Positions 8,506 to 16,947 are shown, numbered from the stretch's first letter. The stretch: 64,000 nt of DNA from Oscillatoriales cyanobacterium (GCA_004292955.1 RDXX01000039.1:1-64000), one strand, 5' to 3'. Notes: generated by a model from the letters alone, not told the origin. Translations and numbers: made by a program.

Positions 8506-9216
8506 TTATTTCTTTCGCATCTTTCTCTGTGAACCTCTTTTAGCCAGGTGCTTAATTTCATTGTCGGCTGGAACATCCACTTGTTCTACAATTTCTAAAT
8601 CCAAAACTTCAACCTCGCCTCCGCTGATTTCTTCAGCTTTCTCAACATCCTGCAAATCCTGCTGATGTTCGATTAACTCCAATCCAAATCCAGAATCTAA
8701 AATCGGCAATTCATCGATTTCTTCACTAATTTCAGATTCTCCAACCCAATCGTCAATTTCCGCCACTAAATCTTCCTCAATTTCTTGACTAATTTGAGTT
8801 TCTCTAATTTCCTTCTCTACTAGCTGCACCGATAACTGCTGGTTTTCCCTTGACAAATGCTCAATCTGAGTCGATTGAATTCTAAGCTGTTCATTCAAAA
8901 CGCGAATTTCTCGGTTTTGCTGCTGAATCATTTCTTCCCCATCAGCAATAGTTCGATTTCTCTCTAATATGACTTCATTTCTAGTTTCTAATTCCAAAGC
9001 GCTCATTGCTGCTTTAATTACATTATAAAAATGCGGCTTAGACACATCAACTTGTTTAGCATTATGGCGACTTTTCCCCAAAAGTCCAATCTTTTCTCCT
9101 TGCTTAACAGCCAACACAAAACCTTGATGATTTTTAATTTTTAATTCTTTGACAAAATCAACTTGAACTAAGCTGCAAATATATCTGTGACAGTCATAAT
9201 AAAATTCTGCTTTCAT
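8506..9216 (-). CDS. Coiled-coil protein with acidic C-terminal half, unknown function
   Basis: A 236-residue protein not recognised. Residues 1-75 form a compact, possibly nucleic-acid-binding or adaptor-like domain (FVLAVKQGEKIGLLGKSRHN, SKPHFYNVIKAAMSALE). Residues 75-145 are heptad-rich (NRTIADGEEMIQQQNREIRV and onward), predicting a coiled coil. The remainder is strongly acidic, ending in a basic tail (KRGSQRKMRKK). It stands alone with repeat-rich DNA on both sides. Codon use looks like the rest of the window. Confidence 0.65.
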   Translation of the reverse strand: MKAEFYYDCHRYICSLVQVDFVKELKIKNHQGFVLAVKQGEKIGLLGKSRHNAKQVDVSKPHFYNVIKAAMSALELETRNEVILERNRTIADGEEMIQQQNREIRVLNEQLRIQSTQIEHLSRENQQLSVQLVEKEIRETQISQEIEEDLVAEIDDWVGESEISEEIDELPILDSGFGLELIEHQQDLQDVEKAEEISGGEVEVLDLEIVEQVDVPADNEIKHLAKRGSQRKMRKK

Positions 9217-9413
9217 GAAAAAGCACCCCTTTCTGCTACAGTCCCGCAGAATTATAGCACGAAGAATGTTAAATCTCGAACAAAATCTCTAAACCTATGG
9301 TGCGCGCCGATCGCCCTACCATAATTTCAAATGTATGCGATGTCAAGAGTTGTTGCTAAAATTAATCAAAAATCAATAATCGATCGCCATTTCAATCAAA
9401 ACACCAGCTAATC

Positions 9414-9550
9414 CAATACTTCGGACAGTTTTTTAACGACTCTGTAAGCGTATCGCGAGTAAGCCCTGGCATTTTTAATGATTTTTTGAAACGAGCGGGC
9501 GAGACTTAAAGAGAGATACTAGATTAGATCTAAAACTGTCCGAAGTATTG
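9414..9550. mobile_element. Small MITE with exact 19-bp terminal inverted repeats
   Basis: CAATACTTCGGACAGTTTT (9414-9432) is repeated in exact reverse complement at 9532-9550. The element is flanked by the direct hexamer CTAATC (9408-9413 and 9551-9556). The right-hand copy overlaps the stop codon of the next gene (9555-9557 on the minus strand). The 137-bp element has no reading frame of note. The rest of the 9217-9554 gap shows nothing else. Confidence 0.85.
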
Positions 9551-9554
9551 CTAA

Positions 9555-10229
9555 TCAATAATAAATAATATCTTCCTCCAACTCAATCACACCCGCAATC
9601 AACTTCCAACAAGGATCGTCTCCTTCCCGATCATCAGGCCGCCAAGGCATACTTAAACTGATGGTTAGCAAACAAGCTTTTTCCGGGCGATAACCCAAAT
9701 CCAACCTTCTAGTAAACACCGGATCGGTAATTGTTGCCGTCAATTTTTGATTGTATGCAGTTACAATAGATCCTTCCCATTTATTCCCACTTTCAAATCT
9801 TTTGCCGACCATTCTTACGGTAAATTTTACTGCTTTTATTAATTGTAAAGTAATGCGCTCTTCCCTTGGCAAAGACTGCATATAATCTACTGTCACAAAT
9901 CGCAAATCATTATGCAAAATATATGCCCGATCGCGGAAATATTTCAGTAAATATGCAGAAGAAACCTTCCCGACGTGCTGCCATTTTCCCGGAATAATAG
10001 ACAGATTTTCACACTCAAAACCAAAATCCGGCCCCGTATTTGCCAAAGGAATGTCTATAACATCTAATAATGCCGGTTCCAGTCTATTTATCTGCCGTAT
10101 TTCTTTAGGAATCTGGCCGTCTGGTAAGTCGGAAATTGGACGTACCCAGTTACCATTAATTTCATTAATTCCAGCGATGCACCTGTCACCTCGTTTCCAG
10201 GAATTAGCAAGGCAAATTATCCGAGTCAT
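9555..10229 (-). CDS. Third gene of the DUF488 cassette, possible dual OB-fold protein
   Basis: A 224-residue protein not firmly recognised. The start MTRIICLANSWKRGDRCIAG and the following NGNWVRPIS, together with a beta-rich C-terminal half (MVGKRFESGNKWEGS, LTATITDP), resemble proteins I remember being called dual-OB-domain proteins that accompany DUF488 genes; this is unverified. It is the last gene of a three-gene minus-strand run behind two DUF488 genes (70-nt gap), which suggests a common role on nucleic acid. Conserved-looking Trp, Arg and Cys residues occur in the first 35 positions. Its stop codon overlaps the target duplication of the MITE at 9414-9550, so its 3' end may have been touched by that insertion. 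Confidence 0.55.
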   Translation of the reverse strand: MTRIICLANSWKRGDRCIAGINEINGNWVRPISDLPDGQIPKEIRQINRLEPALLDVIDIPLANTGPDFGFECENLSIIPGKWQHVGKVSSAYLLKYFRDRAYILHNDLRFVTVDYMQSLPREERITLQLIKAVKFTVRMVGKRFESGNKWEGSIVTAYNQKLTATITDPVFTRRLDLGYRPEKACLLTISLSMPWRPDDREGDDPCWKLIAGVIELEEDIIYY

Positions 10230-10299
10230 TCGATTTTAGATGTTAGATTTTAGATTGATTCCTGTATTTATGGCGTACACTCCCCGCCAGCTATGCAAT

Positions 10300-10752
10300 T
10301 CAAAGATGACTAATTTTGACATTTTGCCACTTATCGTTGAGATATTCAGCAACTAAACGGCGGTGACAGTTGTGAGGCTGTGGTTCGCTACAAAGCAGAC
10401 ACCCGCAGTCTAGAATATCCGGCGAAATTTTTTGCTCAATTTGTCGATCGCGAATCAACTGCAAAAACTGCTGTTCATAAACATCCCAATCTCCCTTTTT
10501 CTTTTTATAATCATCCAGAATATCTTGAGTCGGCGCTAAATCCAGAATATGCACATACTTAATATTACCAATTGTCCGCAAAAAATACTCTAAATCTTTC
10601 CGCTTAGCAAAACCAGCTAACTGGGACACATTATTCAGCCGCGTATCTATCACCCTGCGGACTCCGGCTTTTATCAAAGTATCAAAAAATTGCTCGGCGC
10701 TTTTTTGAGTAAAACCAATTGTAAATAAATTAATTGCTTTCTTTGGTGACAT
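10300..10752 (-). CDS. DUF488 family protein (second copy of the cassette)
   Basis: DUF488 proteins have unknown biochemical activity. This copy shows the family hallmarks FTIGFTQKSAEQFFDTL, RVIDTRLNN, and the cysteine motif LLCSEPQPHNCHRRLVAEYL near the C-terminus. I chose the ATG at 10752, which has GGAAA 8 nt upstream; a start at 10770 (MDWKSL) is also possible. It overlaps the end of the upstream DUF488 gene by 23 nt or more, so the two are translationally coupled. It differs from the first copy in having TRLNN in place of DVRSHPFS, so the pair may form a heteromeric complex (inference). Confidence 0.85.
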   Translation of the reverse strand: MSPKKAINLFTIGFTQKSAEQFFDTLIKAGVRRVIDTRLNNVSQLAGFAKRKDLEYFLRTIGNIKYVHILDLAPTQDILDDYKKKKGDWDVYEQQFLQLIRDRQIEQKISPDILDCGCLLCSEPQPHNCHRRLVAEYLNDKWQNVKISHL

Positions 10753-11356
10753 AAGCGATTTCCAATCCATAACGATAATAAGCTGTTTCTAAATCAACTA
10801 TTTCATCTTTAACTTGAGGTTCTAATTCAAACAAGCTTAACTGAATTGGCTGATTATTTTTTTTACCTTTGTTAAACTTGCTCAAAAGTCTTGCTTCTAC
10901 ATCCTGATGCGATTCTAAACTGCCATCGGACAGAATATGATTTATTTGCAAATTAAATTCTTTGAGTTTGTGGCAAACTAAAATAGTGCGGTGACAAGTA
11001 ATCGGGTCTTTTTCCGCACACATTAAACTGATTTTATAATTGGTGGCGCCTTTGAGCAAGCGTTGAATTCCTGAGGCAAATAGAGGAGTCGCTGCTATGC
11101 GATCGTACAAAGCTTTACCGCTAGTATCGTAACAGCTTAAGTCTTCCGGCCTCGCACCCAATTCTTGCCCCAAAAAAACATATTGAATGCCCGCAGCAGA
11201 CAGAGAAGCTGTAATTTCTGATTTATTAAAATGAGGTAAATAGCGGCTGAAAGGATGCGATCGCACGTCCGCAACCGCTGTAATTCCGTGTTGTTCCAAT
11301 AACAAAATAAACGCTTCAATACTGTGATTGGAGTGTCCGATCGTAAATACTTCCAT
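10730..11356 (-). CDS. DUF488 family protein (first copy of the cassette)
   Basis: A 208-residue member of DUF488. Visible signatures are the start MEVFTIGHSNHSIEAF, ADVRSHPFSRYLPHFNK, FLGQELGARP, and the conserved CAEKDPITCHRTIL segment. The invariant Cys, Glu and Cys-His-Arg suggest a metal or thiol centre (inference). A C-terminal extension (about 155-208) is particular to the longer versions. It is the promoter-proximal gene of a compact three-gene unit with a paralog and an OB-like protein. The family is often carried in accessory regions and is commonly found as adjacent genes; the function is not established. Confidence 0.88.
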   Translation of the reverse strand: MEVFTIGHSNHSIEAFILLLEQHGITAVADVRSHPFSRYLPHFNKSEITASLSAAGIQYVFLGQELGARPEDLSCYDTSGKALYDRIAATPLFASGIQRLLKGATNYKISLMCAEKDPITCHRTILVCHKLKEFNLQINHILSDGSLESHQDVEARLLSKFNKGKKNNQPIQLSLFELEPQVKDEIVDLETAYYRYGLEIAYVTKESN

Positions 11357-11417
11357 TGCTTCGATCTTACTATTAAGTATTCAGCTTGCAGGCTAGATTT
11401 TCTGTAGTCTGATAGTT

Positions 11418-11771
11418 TCAACCAGCAGGTTTCTTCACCAACTTTTGAATCCCAATTTGCAAACCCAGCAGCATTAAGCCGACTGCCGCCAGCCCAAAAA
11501 CGCCCGTACCTAAAGCCACCATCCCCACGACTAAAGTTCGCACGGCGACACTAATTTTAAGCACAGTAATATTGGTGGAATGCAGCGGCTTGCTAGCAAA
11601 ATTTAGAGCGATCGACATAGTTAGCGAATACAAACCAAAAGCGAACACACTCGCGATCAGCGAACCTGTCACGCACCGCAAAACAGTCGGCTGCTTGGGA
11701 GATGCAGGCGTTGCATCCCGCGCCGAACTTAGAGGTTCAGAAGTAGAATTTGGATTAGTTAAATCAGCCAT
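11418..11771 (-). CDS. DUF3082 family membrane protein
   Basis: A 117-residue protein with a disordered, Pro/Ser/Thr-rich N-terminus (1-28) and two hydrophobic spans near 32-57 and 75-108, the second ending in a Lys-rich tail (QIGIQKLVKKPAG). This matches the DUF3082 family of cyanobacteria and chloroplast-bearing plants, as I remember it; function unknown, probably a thylakoid or plasma-membrane protein. It lies upstream of the DUF488 unit on the same strand, 61 nt away, and could be co-transcribed by chance. Upstream DNA carries TTTTAGA repeats. Confidence 0.75.
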   Translation of the reverse strand: MADLTNPNSTSEPLSSARDATPASPKQPTVLRCVTGSLIASVFAFGLYSLTMSIALNFASKPLHSTNITVLKISVAVRTLVVGMVALGTGVFGLAAVGLMLLGLQIGIQKLVKKPAG

Positions 11772-11976
11772 GGCGATTTTAGATTTTAGATTTTAGATTT
11801 TAGATTTCTGGTTAATTTACCAAAACTAAAATCGGTGTTTCATGTCATTTTATCAGTTCTGCGATCTTAATAGACTCCGCGCAAAGTTAGATTCATTTTT
11901 GCCGTTAGCGCAGCCCTCGGAGAGGATCGCCCCCACTGACATTTAACCGACGATCGCGATCGCACCCGACAGCGAG

Positions 11977-12954
11977 TTACACCCTCACAATCGGCGGTTT
12001 CGTATCATTTCCTTCCGAAAAAATCCGAATCCCAGTATTGCTAAACTTTGCTACCCAAAAATCCAAATCGGGAGAAGCGATCGCACTTTTCACCCGTTCC
12101 AGAACCTGCTGAGCCTGCTCTGGAGACTCACACAGCGCAAACACCGTCGGCCCGGAACCGGACATCATCGCGCCCAAAACCCCCGCCGACTCAAAAGCCT
12201 CCCGCAATTGCAACACCTGCGGGTACACGGGTAAAGCAACTTTTTCTAAATCGTTGTGCAGCAATTGACCAATTTTCGATCGATCTTTTTGGGCGATCGC
12301 CCCCACCATCGGCCCTGAATGTAGCCTTTGGCGGCGACATTCCAAATCTTCTGGTGCACAATAGGAACTACTGAACTGTTTGCGATAAGTTTGATACGAC
12401 CATGCAGTAGAAATACTGAGATTGCGAAACTTCGCCAGCACCACACAAAAACCTCCCAAATCAGGCAGGGGAGAGAGTTTATCCCCACGACCTGTTGCCA
12501 GAGCCGTACCTCCTCCAATGCAAAAAGGCACATCAGAACCCAGAGTTCCCCCCAACTCTTGCAACTCCGATTGAGTGAGTCCCAATTGCCACAGCAAGTC
12601 CATCCCGACTAAAACTGCGGCAGCATTTGCAGAACCGCCGGCGAGCCCCGCGGCCACCGGAATCTGCTTGTGAATGGCAATCTCGACTCCGCCGTATTTC
12701 GCCAAAGCATCTGGAAATTGCTGCGCCAACAAATCCGCCGCGCGATAAGCCAGATTATTCTTGTCCGGCGGGACTTGGGGGTGATCGCAGCGCACGCGGA
12801 TCGTGTCCGTTCCGATCGCGCGCAAGTCAATTCGATCGGCCAAATCTATGCTTTGAAGCACCATCGCCAGTTCGTGATATCCGTCGGGGCGATCGCCTAT
12901 TATCTCCAAATACAGATTGATTTTTGCTGAAGCTAGCAGAGAATATGAACGCAT
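11977..12954 (-). CDS. ispE: 4-diphosphocytidyl-2-C-methyl-D-erythritol kinase
   Basis: GHMP-family kinase of the MEP (non-mevalonate) isoprenoid pathway; phosphorylates CDP-methylerythritol in the cytoplasm. At 325 residues it has the family length. The N-terminal SAKINLYLEI (9-18) is the substrate-binding start, PVAAGLAGGSANAAA (99-113) is the ATP-binding GHMP loop, and SGSGPTVFAL (about 265) is the third GHMP motif. In many cyanobacteria ispE follows rsmA, as it does here on the same strand. However, 445 nt containing a pseudogene on the other strand now separate them, so the old operon may be broken. Confidence 0.96.
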   Translation of the reverse strand: MRSYSLLASAKINLYLEIIGDRPDGYHELAMVLQSIDLADRIDLRAIGTDTIRVRCDHPQVPPDKNNLAYRAADLLAQQFPDALAKYGGVEIAIHKQIPVAAGLAGGSANAAAVLVGMDLLWQLGLTQSELQELGGTLGSDVPFCIGGGTALATGRGDKLSPLPDLGGFCVVLAKFRNLSISTAWSYQTYRKQFSSSYCAPEDLECRRQRLHSGPMVGAIAQKDRSKIGQLLHNDLEKVALPVYPQVLQLREAFESAGVLGAMMSGSGPTVFALCESPEQAQQVLERVKSAIASPDLDFWVAKFSNTGIRIFSEGNDTKPPIVRV

Positions 12955-13047
12955 AGGTGATTAAGCCGCGGGTGAAAGAAACCCCTGGTTGAAGAAATTA
13001 ATTGACACCAGTCAGACTACATTTTCTCACAACTCAAAGGAAATATT

Positions 13048-13227
13048 ATGCAGGAAATGTGGAAAACTTTTTTTAGTTCGGGGTCATTTATTCCCCACGG
13101 GCGCTGTTATCGATGGCAGACCAAGTTAGTCTGGCTGCACGTAGCCTCAGATTCAATAATTGCGATCGCCTATTTCTCGCTCCCGATTACACTGCTTTAC
13201 TTTATTTCCAAACGCGAAAGTCATTAG
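13048..13227 (+). pseudogene. Truncated N-terminus of an ethylene-receptor-type sensor histidine kinase
   Basis: The 59-residue frame starts at an ATG with AAAGGAAA upstream and reads FIPHGRCYRWQTKLVWLHV then SDSIIAIAYFSLPITLLYFI. This is the first transmembrane helix region of cyanobacterial ETR1-like hybrid histidine kinases (typical pattern PHGhCYlW..LvWLH..SDslIAlaYfSIP..L.YF). The protein ends at SKRESH, where the family normally continues with two more helices carrying the Cys and His copper ligands, and then GAF, kinase and receiver domains. The cut coincides with repetitive CATTAGTCATTATTCATCAG DNA. The rest of the 12955-13399 gap holds no other gene. Confidence 0.75.
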
Positions 13228-13399
13228 TCATTATTCATCAGTCATGTTTTGCGAGTAAACAAGAGTTCGCGAACGTTATTAATCATCAGTTATCAGTAAA
13301 CTTATTGCATAAATCTTTGATTGATAGGCGAACCGCAGATGCAACCGACGATGCAACGCAGATTATTTCCAGATAAGAAAGCTTGGGAGTGCAAGGATT

Positions 13400-14221
13400 C
13401 TAGTCATCGGAAAACAAATTATTGCTCAAATTTACCCATTGCGCCACGCTTAAATCTTCAGCGCGAGATTGAGGATTGATCTGTAACTTTTCTAACAATT
13501 GAACGAGTTTATCTAAATCCACAGATCCTTTTAAATTATTACGCAGCATCTTGCGCTTGCTGCCAAATCCTAACTTGACTAAAGTCTCTAAATAACGCGG
13601 ATTAACTGCTGGCGTTTCTATCACTCGGGGCAGCAGCCGCACCACGGCGGAATCGACTTTTGGCGGCGGATAAAAGTCTCTAGACGGCACATCGCAAATT
13701 AACTCGCATTCTGCTAAATACTGCACCCGCACCGACAAAGCGCCAAAAGCTGTCGAACCAGGTTTAGCGTAAAGCCTTTGGGCTACTTCTTTCTGCACCA
13801 ACAGGACGATCGCATCGAAGGGTTTCGCAACCGGCACAGATATCGTTCCCAGCAGTTTTTGCAGGATGGGGCCGGTGATATTGTAGGGAATGTTGGCAAC
13901 AACTTTATTGGGATCTTGGAATTTGGGAAAGGCGATTAGTTCAGCCTCTAAATCCATTTCCAGAAAATCGCCTTGTAGCAGTAAAAAGTTGTCGTTTTTG
14001 CCTAGTTGCTTGGCGAGTTTTAGGCACAAATCTCGATCGATCTCCACCGCAACAACAGACTCAGCCGCAGCCAGCAAGGGTCGAGTCAGAATCCCAGTGC
14101 CCGGCCCGATTTCCAGGACGCGATCGCCCGACAAACTCGCCGCTTTGACAATCTTATCTAAGGCTTTCTCGCTTTTGAGCCAATGTTGAGCAAACTGTTT
14201 CCGGGGTCTGGTCGATCGCAT
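13400..14221 (-). CDS. rsmA: 16S rRNA dimethyladenosine transferase
   Basis: Methylates two adjacent adenines near the 3' end of 16S rRNA during 30S maturation. In the longest frame (ATG at 14263) the SAM-binding loop EIGPGTG is at 51-57, the acidic VEIDRDL ends strand 2, and the catalytic motif NIPYNITGP starts at residue 124, followed by the C-terminal helical domain with SKRKMLRNNL. I chose the ATG at 14221 (MRSTRPRKQFAQHWL), which begins at the family's usual start; the upstream ATG adds 14 residues of no family character. It lies upstream of ispE on the same strand. Confidence 0.95.
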   Translation of the reverse strand: MRSTRPRKQFAQHWLKSEKALDKIVKAASLSGDRVLEIGPGTGILTRPLLAAAESVVAVEIDRDLCLKLAKQLGKNDNFLLLQGDFLEMDLEAELIAFPKFQDPNKVVANIPYNITGPILQKLLGTISVPVAKPFDAIVLLVQKEVAQRLYAKPGSTAFGALSVRVQYLAECELICDVPSRDFYPPPKVDSAVVRLLPRVIETPAVNPRYLETLVKLGFGSKRKMLRNNLKGSVDLDKLVQLLEKLQINPQSRAEDLSVAQWVNLSNNLFSDD

Positions 14222-14380
14222 TTTTTGAATTCTTCGAGAAATCTTAGCCTGCCATTCTATCACAACCCCATATTTTTTCCCAAGCTAAAGTTATGTTTAT
14301 TTTTGTAAACAGGGGTTGAATTCAGCAAAAAACTTGGGCATCATAAAATAATTAACGATAAAAAATAAGTTTATTTCTTC

Positions 14381-14436
14381 CCAATTACCAATTACCAATT
14401 ACCAATTACCAATTACCAATTACCAATTACCAATTC
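14381..14436. repeat. Heptamer tandem array (AATTACC) directly upstream of galK
   Basis: About eight perfect copies of AATTACC end seven bases before the galK ATG (14444). The array takes the place where a ribosome binding site would be, and no Shine-Dalgarno motif is visible. It belongs to the STRR class of cyanobacterial heptamer repeats. Confidence 0.9.
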
Positions 14437-14443
14437 CCCAAAA

Positions 14444-15523
14444 ATGAAATTCCAACGAGTATTTGGTACATTACCCCAAACCCAAGCCAGCGCGCCCGGA
14501 AGAGTAAATATGCTGGGCGAACACACAGACTACAACGATGGATTTGTACTTCCGACTGCGATTGGGCAGCGCACAACAGTACAAATTGGCTTCAGCAGCG
14601 ATACCCGACACCATTTTTATTCAGCCGAATATGACGAACTCATAAATTTTTCAGACGACGATACCATACCGCAAAAATTCGTCAGTTATATCTGTGGCTG
14701 CATCAGACTTTTAGAAAAAGAAGGGTACAAAATACCACCAATAAATCTCTACATTACCTCCGATGTGCCGATCGGCGCCGGTTTGTCCAGCAGCGCCGCT
14801 TTAGAAATAGCCACCCTCAGAGCAATCCGCGCGCTGCTGAACCTCCCCCTAGACGACGTGCGGCTGGCTCAAATCGGACAGCTAACCGAAATCCGGTATG
14901 CCGGGGTGAACTGTGGCATCATGGATCAAATGGCGTCGAGTTTAGCAGACACCAAAACGATGCTATTTATCGACACCCGCAGCCTCGAATACCGCGCCCT
15001 ACCTTTTCCCACAGGCACAGAAATTTTAGTCATTGACAGCGGTGAAAGCCACAACCTAGCAGCCGGAAGTGGCTACAACCAGCGGCGTGCTGAGTGCGAA
15101 GAATCCGCCCGGATATTGGGAGTTAAAGCCCTTAGGGATATCAGCGATCCCAAAGCAGTGGAAGTATTGCCAGAACCCCTAAAAAGGCGATCGCGCCACG
15201 TAGTCACCGAAAACAACCGCGTGCTGCAAGCTGTAAAATCTTTACCAGCCGAACGTTTCGGCGATTTAATGAATGCTTCCCATGCGAGTTTGCGCGACGA
15301 CTACGAAGTTTCGGTGGTTGCAGTAGATGCCTTGGCGGCAATCTTGCAGTCAATCCCCGGAGTCTTCGGCGCGAGGCTGACGGGCGGAGGTTTTGGCGGT
15401 GCTTGTGTTGCACTGGTTAAGAGTGGGAAAGCCGATGTTATTGCATCAGAGGCGATCGATCGTTACCACCGCGCGGGTTATAATGGTCGCGTTTTAGTTC
15501 CCGAAGTTCAAGTTAATTCTTAA
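14444..15523 (+). CDS. galK: Galactokinase
   Basis: GHMP-family kinase that phosphorylates galactose to galactose-1-phosphate (Leloir pathway, cytoplasm). Diagnostic motifs are the galactokinase signature GRVNMLGEHTDYNDG starting at residue 19, the ATP loop VPIGAGLSSSAALE (108-121), the catalytic-Asp segment CGIMDQMASSL (near 160), and GARLTGGGFGGACVAL near the C-terminus. Its 359 residues fit the family. The start at 14444 follows a heptamer repeat array instead of a ribosome binding site, so copy-number changes there could alter expression (inference). The last 11 bases overlap the convergent cupin gene. Confidence 0.93.
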   Translation: MKFQRVFGTLPQTQASAPGRVNMLGEHTDYNDGFVLPTAIGQRTTVQIGFSSDTRHHFYSAEYDELINFSDDDTIPQKFVSYICGCIRLLEKEGYKIPPINLYITSDVPIGAGLSSSAALEIATLRAIRALLNLPLDDVRLAQIGQLTEIRYAGVNCGIMDQMASSLADTKTMLFIDTRSLEYRALPFPTGTEILVIDSGESHNLAAGSGYNQRRAECEESARILGVKALRDISDPKAVEVLPEPLKRRSRHVVTENNRVLQAVKSLPAERFGDLMNASHASLRDDYEVSVVAVDALAAILQSIPGVFGARLTGGGFGGACVALVKSGKADVIASEAIDRYHRAGYNGRVLVPEVQVNS

Positions 15524-15887
15524 TCGCAGAACTATCTCCCGACACCGAAGGCCACCGCACAGTCACGATAACCGAATCCTCCTCGGCCGACCAATAATGA
15601 GGCACTCCCGGCAGCCAGAGAGCATAATCTGCTTCACAACACAGCAAGATTTCTTGCGAAGGAAATTGCAAGCGAAACCGCCCTTTTACCAGAATAGAAA
15701 GCGTAGTTGCTGCCGCATTTACCGCCCACTGAGTCCTGCAATCTCCGGCCGAGTGAACGCCCCATTTTACCTCTAACGCAGAAGTCGATCGCGCGTCATC
15801 TTCGGGCATTATAAAGTGACCCGCAAACCAACCGCCGCGACTTGCACCTTCAGCACCCGCATTTCCAAAAATCACTTCAGGTGGCAT
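15513..15887 (-). CDS. Small cupin-fold protein
   Basis: A 124-residue protein that reads as a single cupin barrel: WGVHSAGDCRTQWAVN, then TTLSILVKGRFRLQFP, ADYALWLPGVPHYWSAE and VTVRWPS. One clear His (GVPHYW) and one upstream (GVHSAG) could hold a metal, but the full two-motif cupin set is not complete. Similar stand-alone proteins are common in cyanobacteria, with no known role. It converges on galK with an 11-nt overlap, so the two mRNAs are antisense at their ends. Confidence 0.65.
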   Translation of the reverse strand: MPPEVIFGNAGAEGASRGGWFAGHFIMPEDDARSTSALEVKWGVHSAGDCRTQWAVNAAATTLSILVKGRFRLQFPSQEILLCCEADYALWLPGVPHYWSAEEDSVIVTVRWPSVSGDSSAIKN

Positions 15888-15983
15888 CAGTTAATAATCT
15901 AACAAACAAATATTTTAAGTAACACAAACTCAAAGGTTCGTAGTAAGAACTTTAGTCATAAACACAACAGGCAATTGATCTTT

Positions 15984-16051
15984 AGGTACGTTGTTGCGCT
16001 TCAGCGCTCTTTGATAGATCTAGCATAGCGCCCAAGCGCAACAACGTACCT
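15984..16051. repeat. Long hairpin repeat with 18-bp perfect arms
   Basis: AGGTACGTTGTTGCGCTT (15984-16001) pairs perfectly with 16034-16051. A related hairpin with 28-bp arms lies at 39599-39666. It is noncoding. Confidence 0.85.
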
Positions 16052-16090
16052 CATCCTTGATGATTTTTAGACGAGCCAACACGATCGCAA

Positions 16091-16490
16091 TTATAACTTG
16101 CGGCCCGAAGATTGACCTTCCGTCGTAGCTATTTCCCCAGCTTCCATAAACTGCTTAAAGTGGCGCAAATCGTCAGCAATTTGCTGTTCTGGATCTTCCC
16201 CAAATAGTTTAGCAGCGCCCGCACCGATCGCACCGCCCGGAGGGTTGTATTCGATCGCCACTTTTACCTTTGATTCGCATCCGCAGCCGACTGCAAACCC
16301 TCCACAACCCCGAGTCCGCGCGCCGCCAAACTGCCGCCCGCAACCGCCAGCAAAGCACCTCTGAGTGAACGCTGCGACAAACCAAACAGCACCAGCGCTC
16401 GCCCACCAATTAACGAAGCCCAGCGTTCGGTATCGCTGGTGTTAGCTTGGTTTTGTTTGTCAGAATTTGCGATCGAAGTAGATTCGATTG
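16091..16490 (-). pseudogene. Decayed SRPBCC-family protein with an N-terminal YgaP-like membrane segment
   Basis: Two frames read parts of one known-looking protein. The 5' part (about 16266-16490) gives [13 protein letters not shown] followed by [29 protein letters not shown], the DUF2892/YgaP-like membrane hairpin. The 3' part, in another frame (about 16091-16283), gives [20 protein letters not shown], then [31 protein letters not shown], the typical C-terminus of cyanobacterial SRPBCC (cyclase/dehydrase-like) proteins. About 100 residues of the SRPBCC core between them are missing, and no start codon is left: the 5' end runs into TTTTAGA repeats. I conclude an internal deletion plus frameshift. 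Confidence 0.75.
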
Positions 16491-16721
16491 CTTTAAACCT
16501 CGTCAGTCGATTTTAGATTTTAGATTTTAGATTCTTCGACTTCGCGATCGAACCAGTTTTAGATTTTAGATTTACTCCACAGATAAATCTGCGAGGTCTA
16601 ACTAAGGTCTAAAATCTTGGGATACCCACGACAGCCCTGCGGGGACTTCCGTTTTTGGGCGGGTCAATTAATCGTGAAAAACAGCAGCAAAAGGGGCAAC
16701 CCAAACAGATCCATCGAAACT

Positions 16722-16947
16722 GGGAGCATCTCAGTTTTTCATTTATAGCGGTTCTCAGAAAGATTCGCGGATGTTGTTGGGCTTGGGCCCTCTTGGTTTA
16801 AGGGTTGTGTGGGCTGTCAGTTATACCTCATCTTTTTGAGAAAGGCTATATATAGATAGTGCTGTCCCCGCTCGCGAGTTGTACAATACGCGAGCGGGGA
16901 CAGCACTATAATAAAAAAAATGCTTTTTACAAAAGTGAGATGCTCCC
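16722..16947. mobile_element. GGGAGCATC-type MITE, apparently carrying a nested second element
   Basis: The ends are GGGAGCATCTCAGTTTTT (16722) and AAAAGTGAGATGCTCCC (ending 16947). The right part holds the hairpin AGTGCTGTCCCCGCTCGC...GCGAGCGGGGACAGCACT seen in the copy at 33101-33216. About 100 bp around 16747-16850, bounded by TATAGCGGTTCTCAG and TTTTTGAGAAAGGCTATA (roughly inverted), interrupts the left arm and looks like a second small element. No clean 8-bp target duplication is seen at the outer ends, so this copy may have been rearranged. Its right end is fused to the RAYT gene. Confidence 0.65.

Noticed and set aside
16209-16409. 66-residue frame on the minus strand
   Set aside because: It is an out-of-frame reading of the SRPBCC pseudogene; the composition (Cys/Arg/Trp-rich) is that of a shadow frame.
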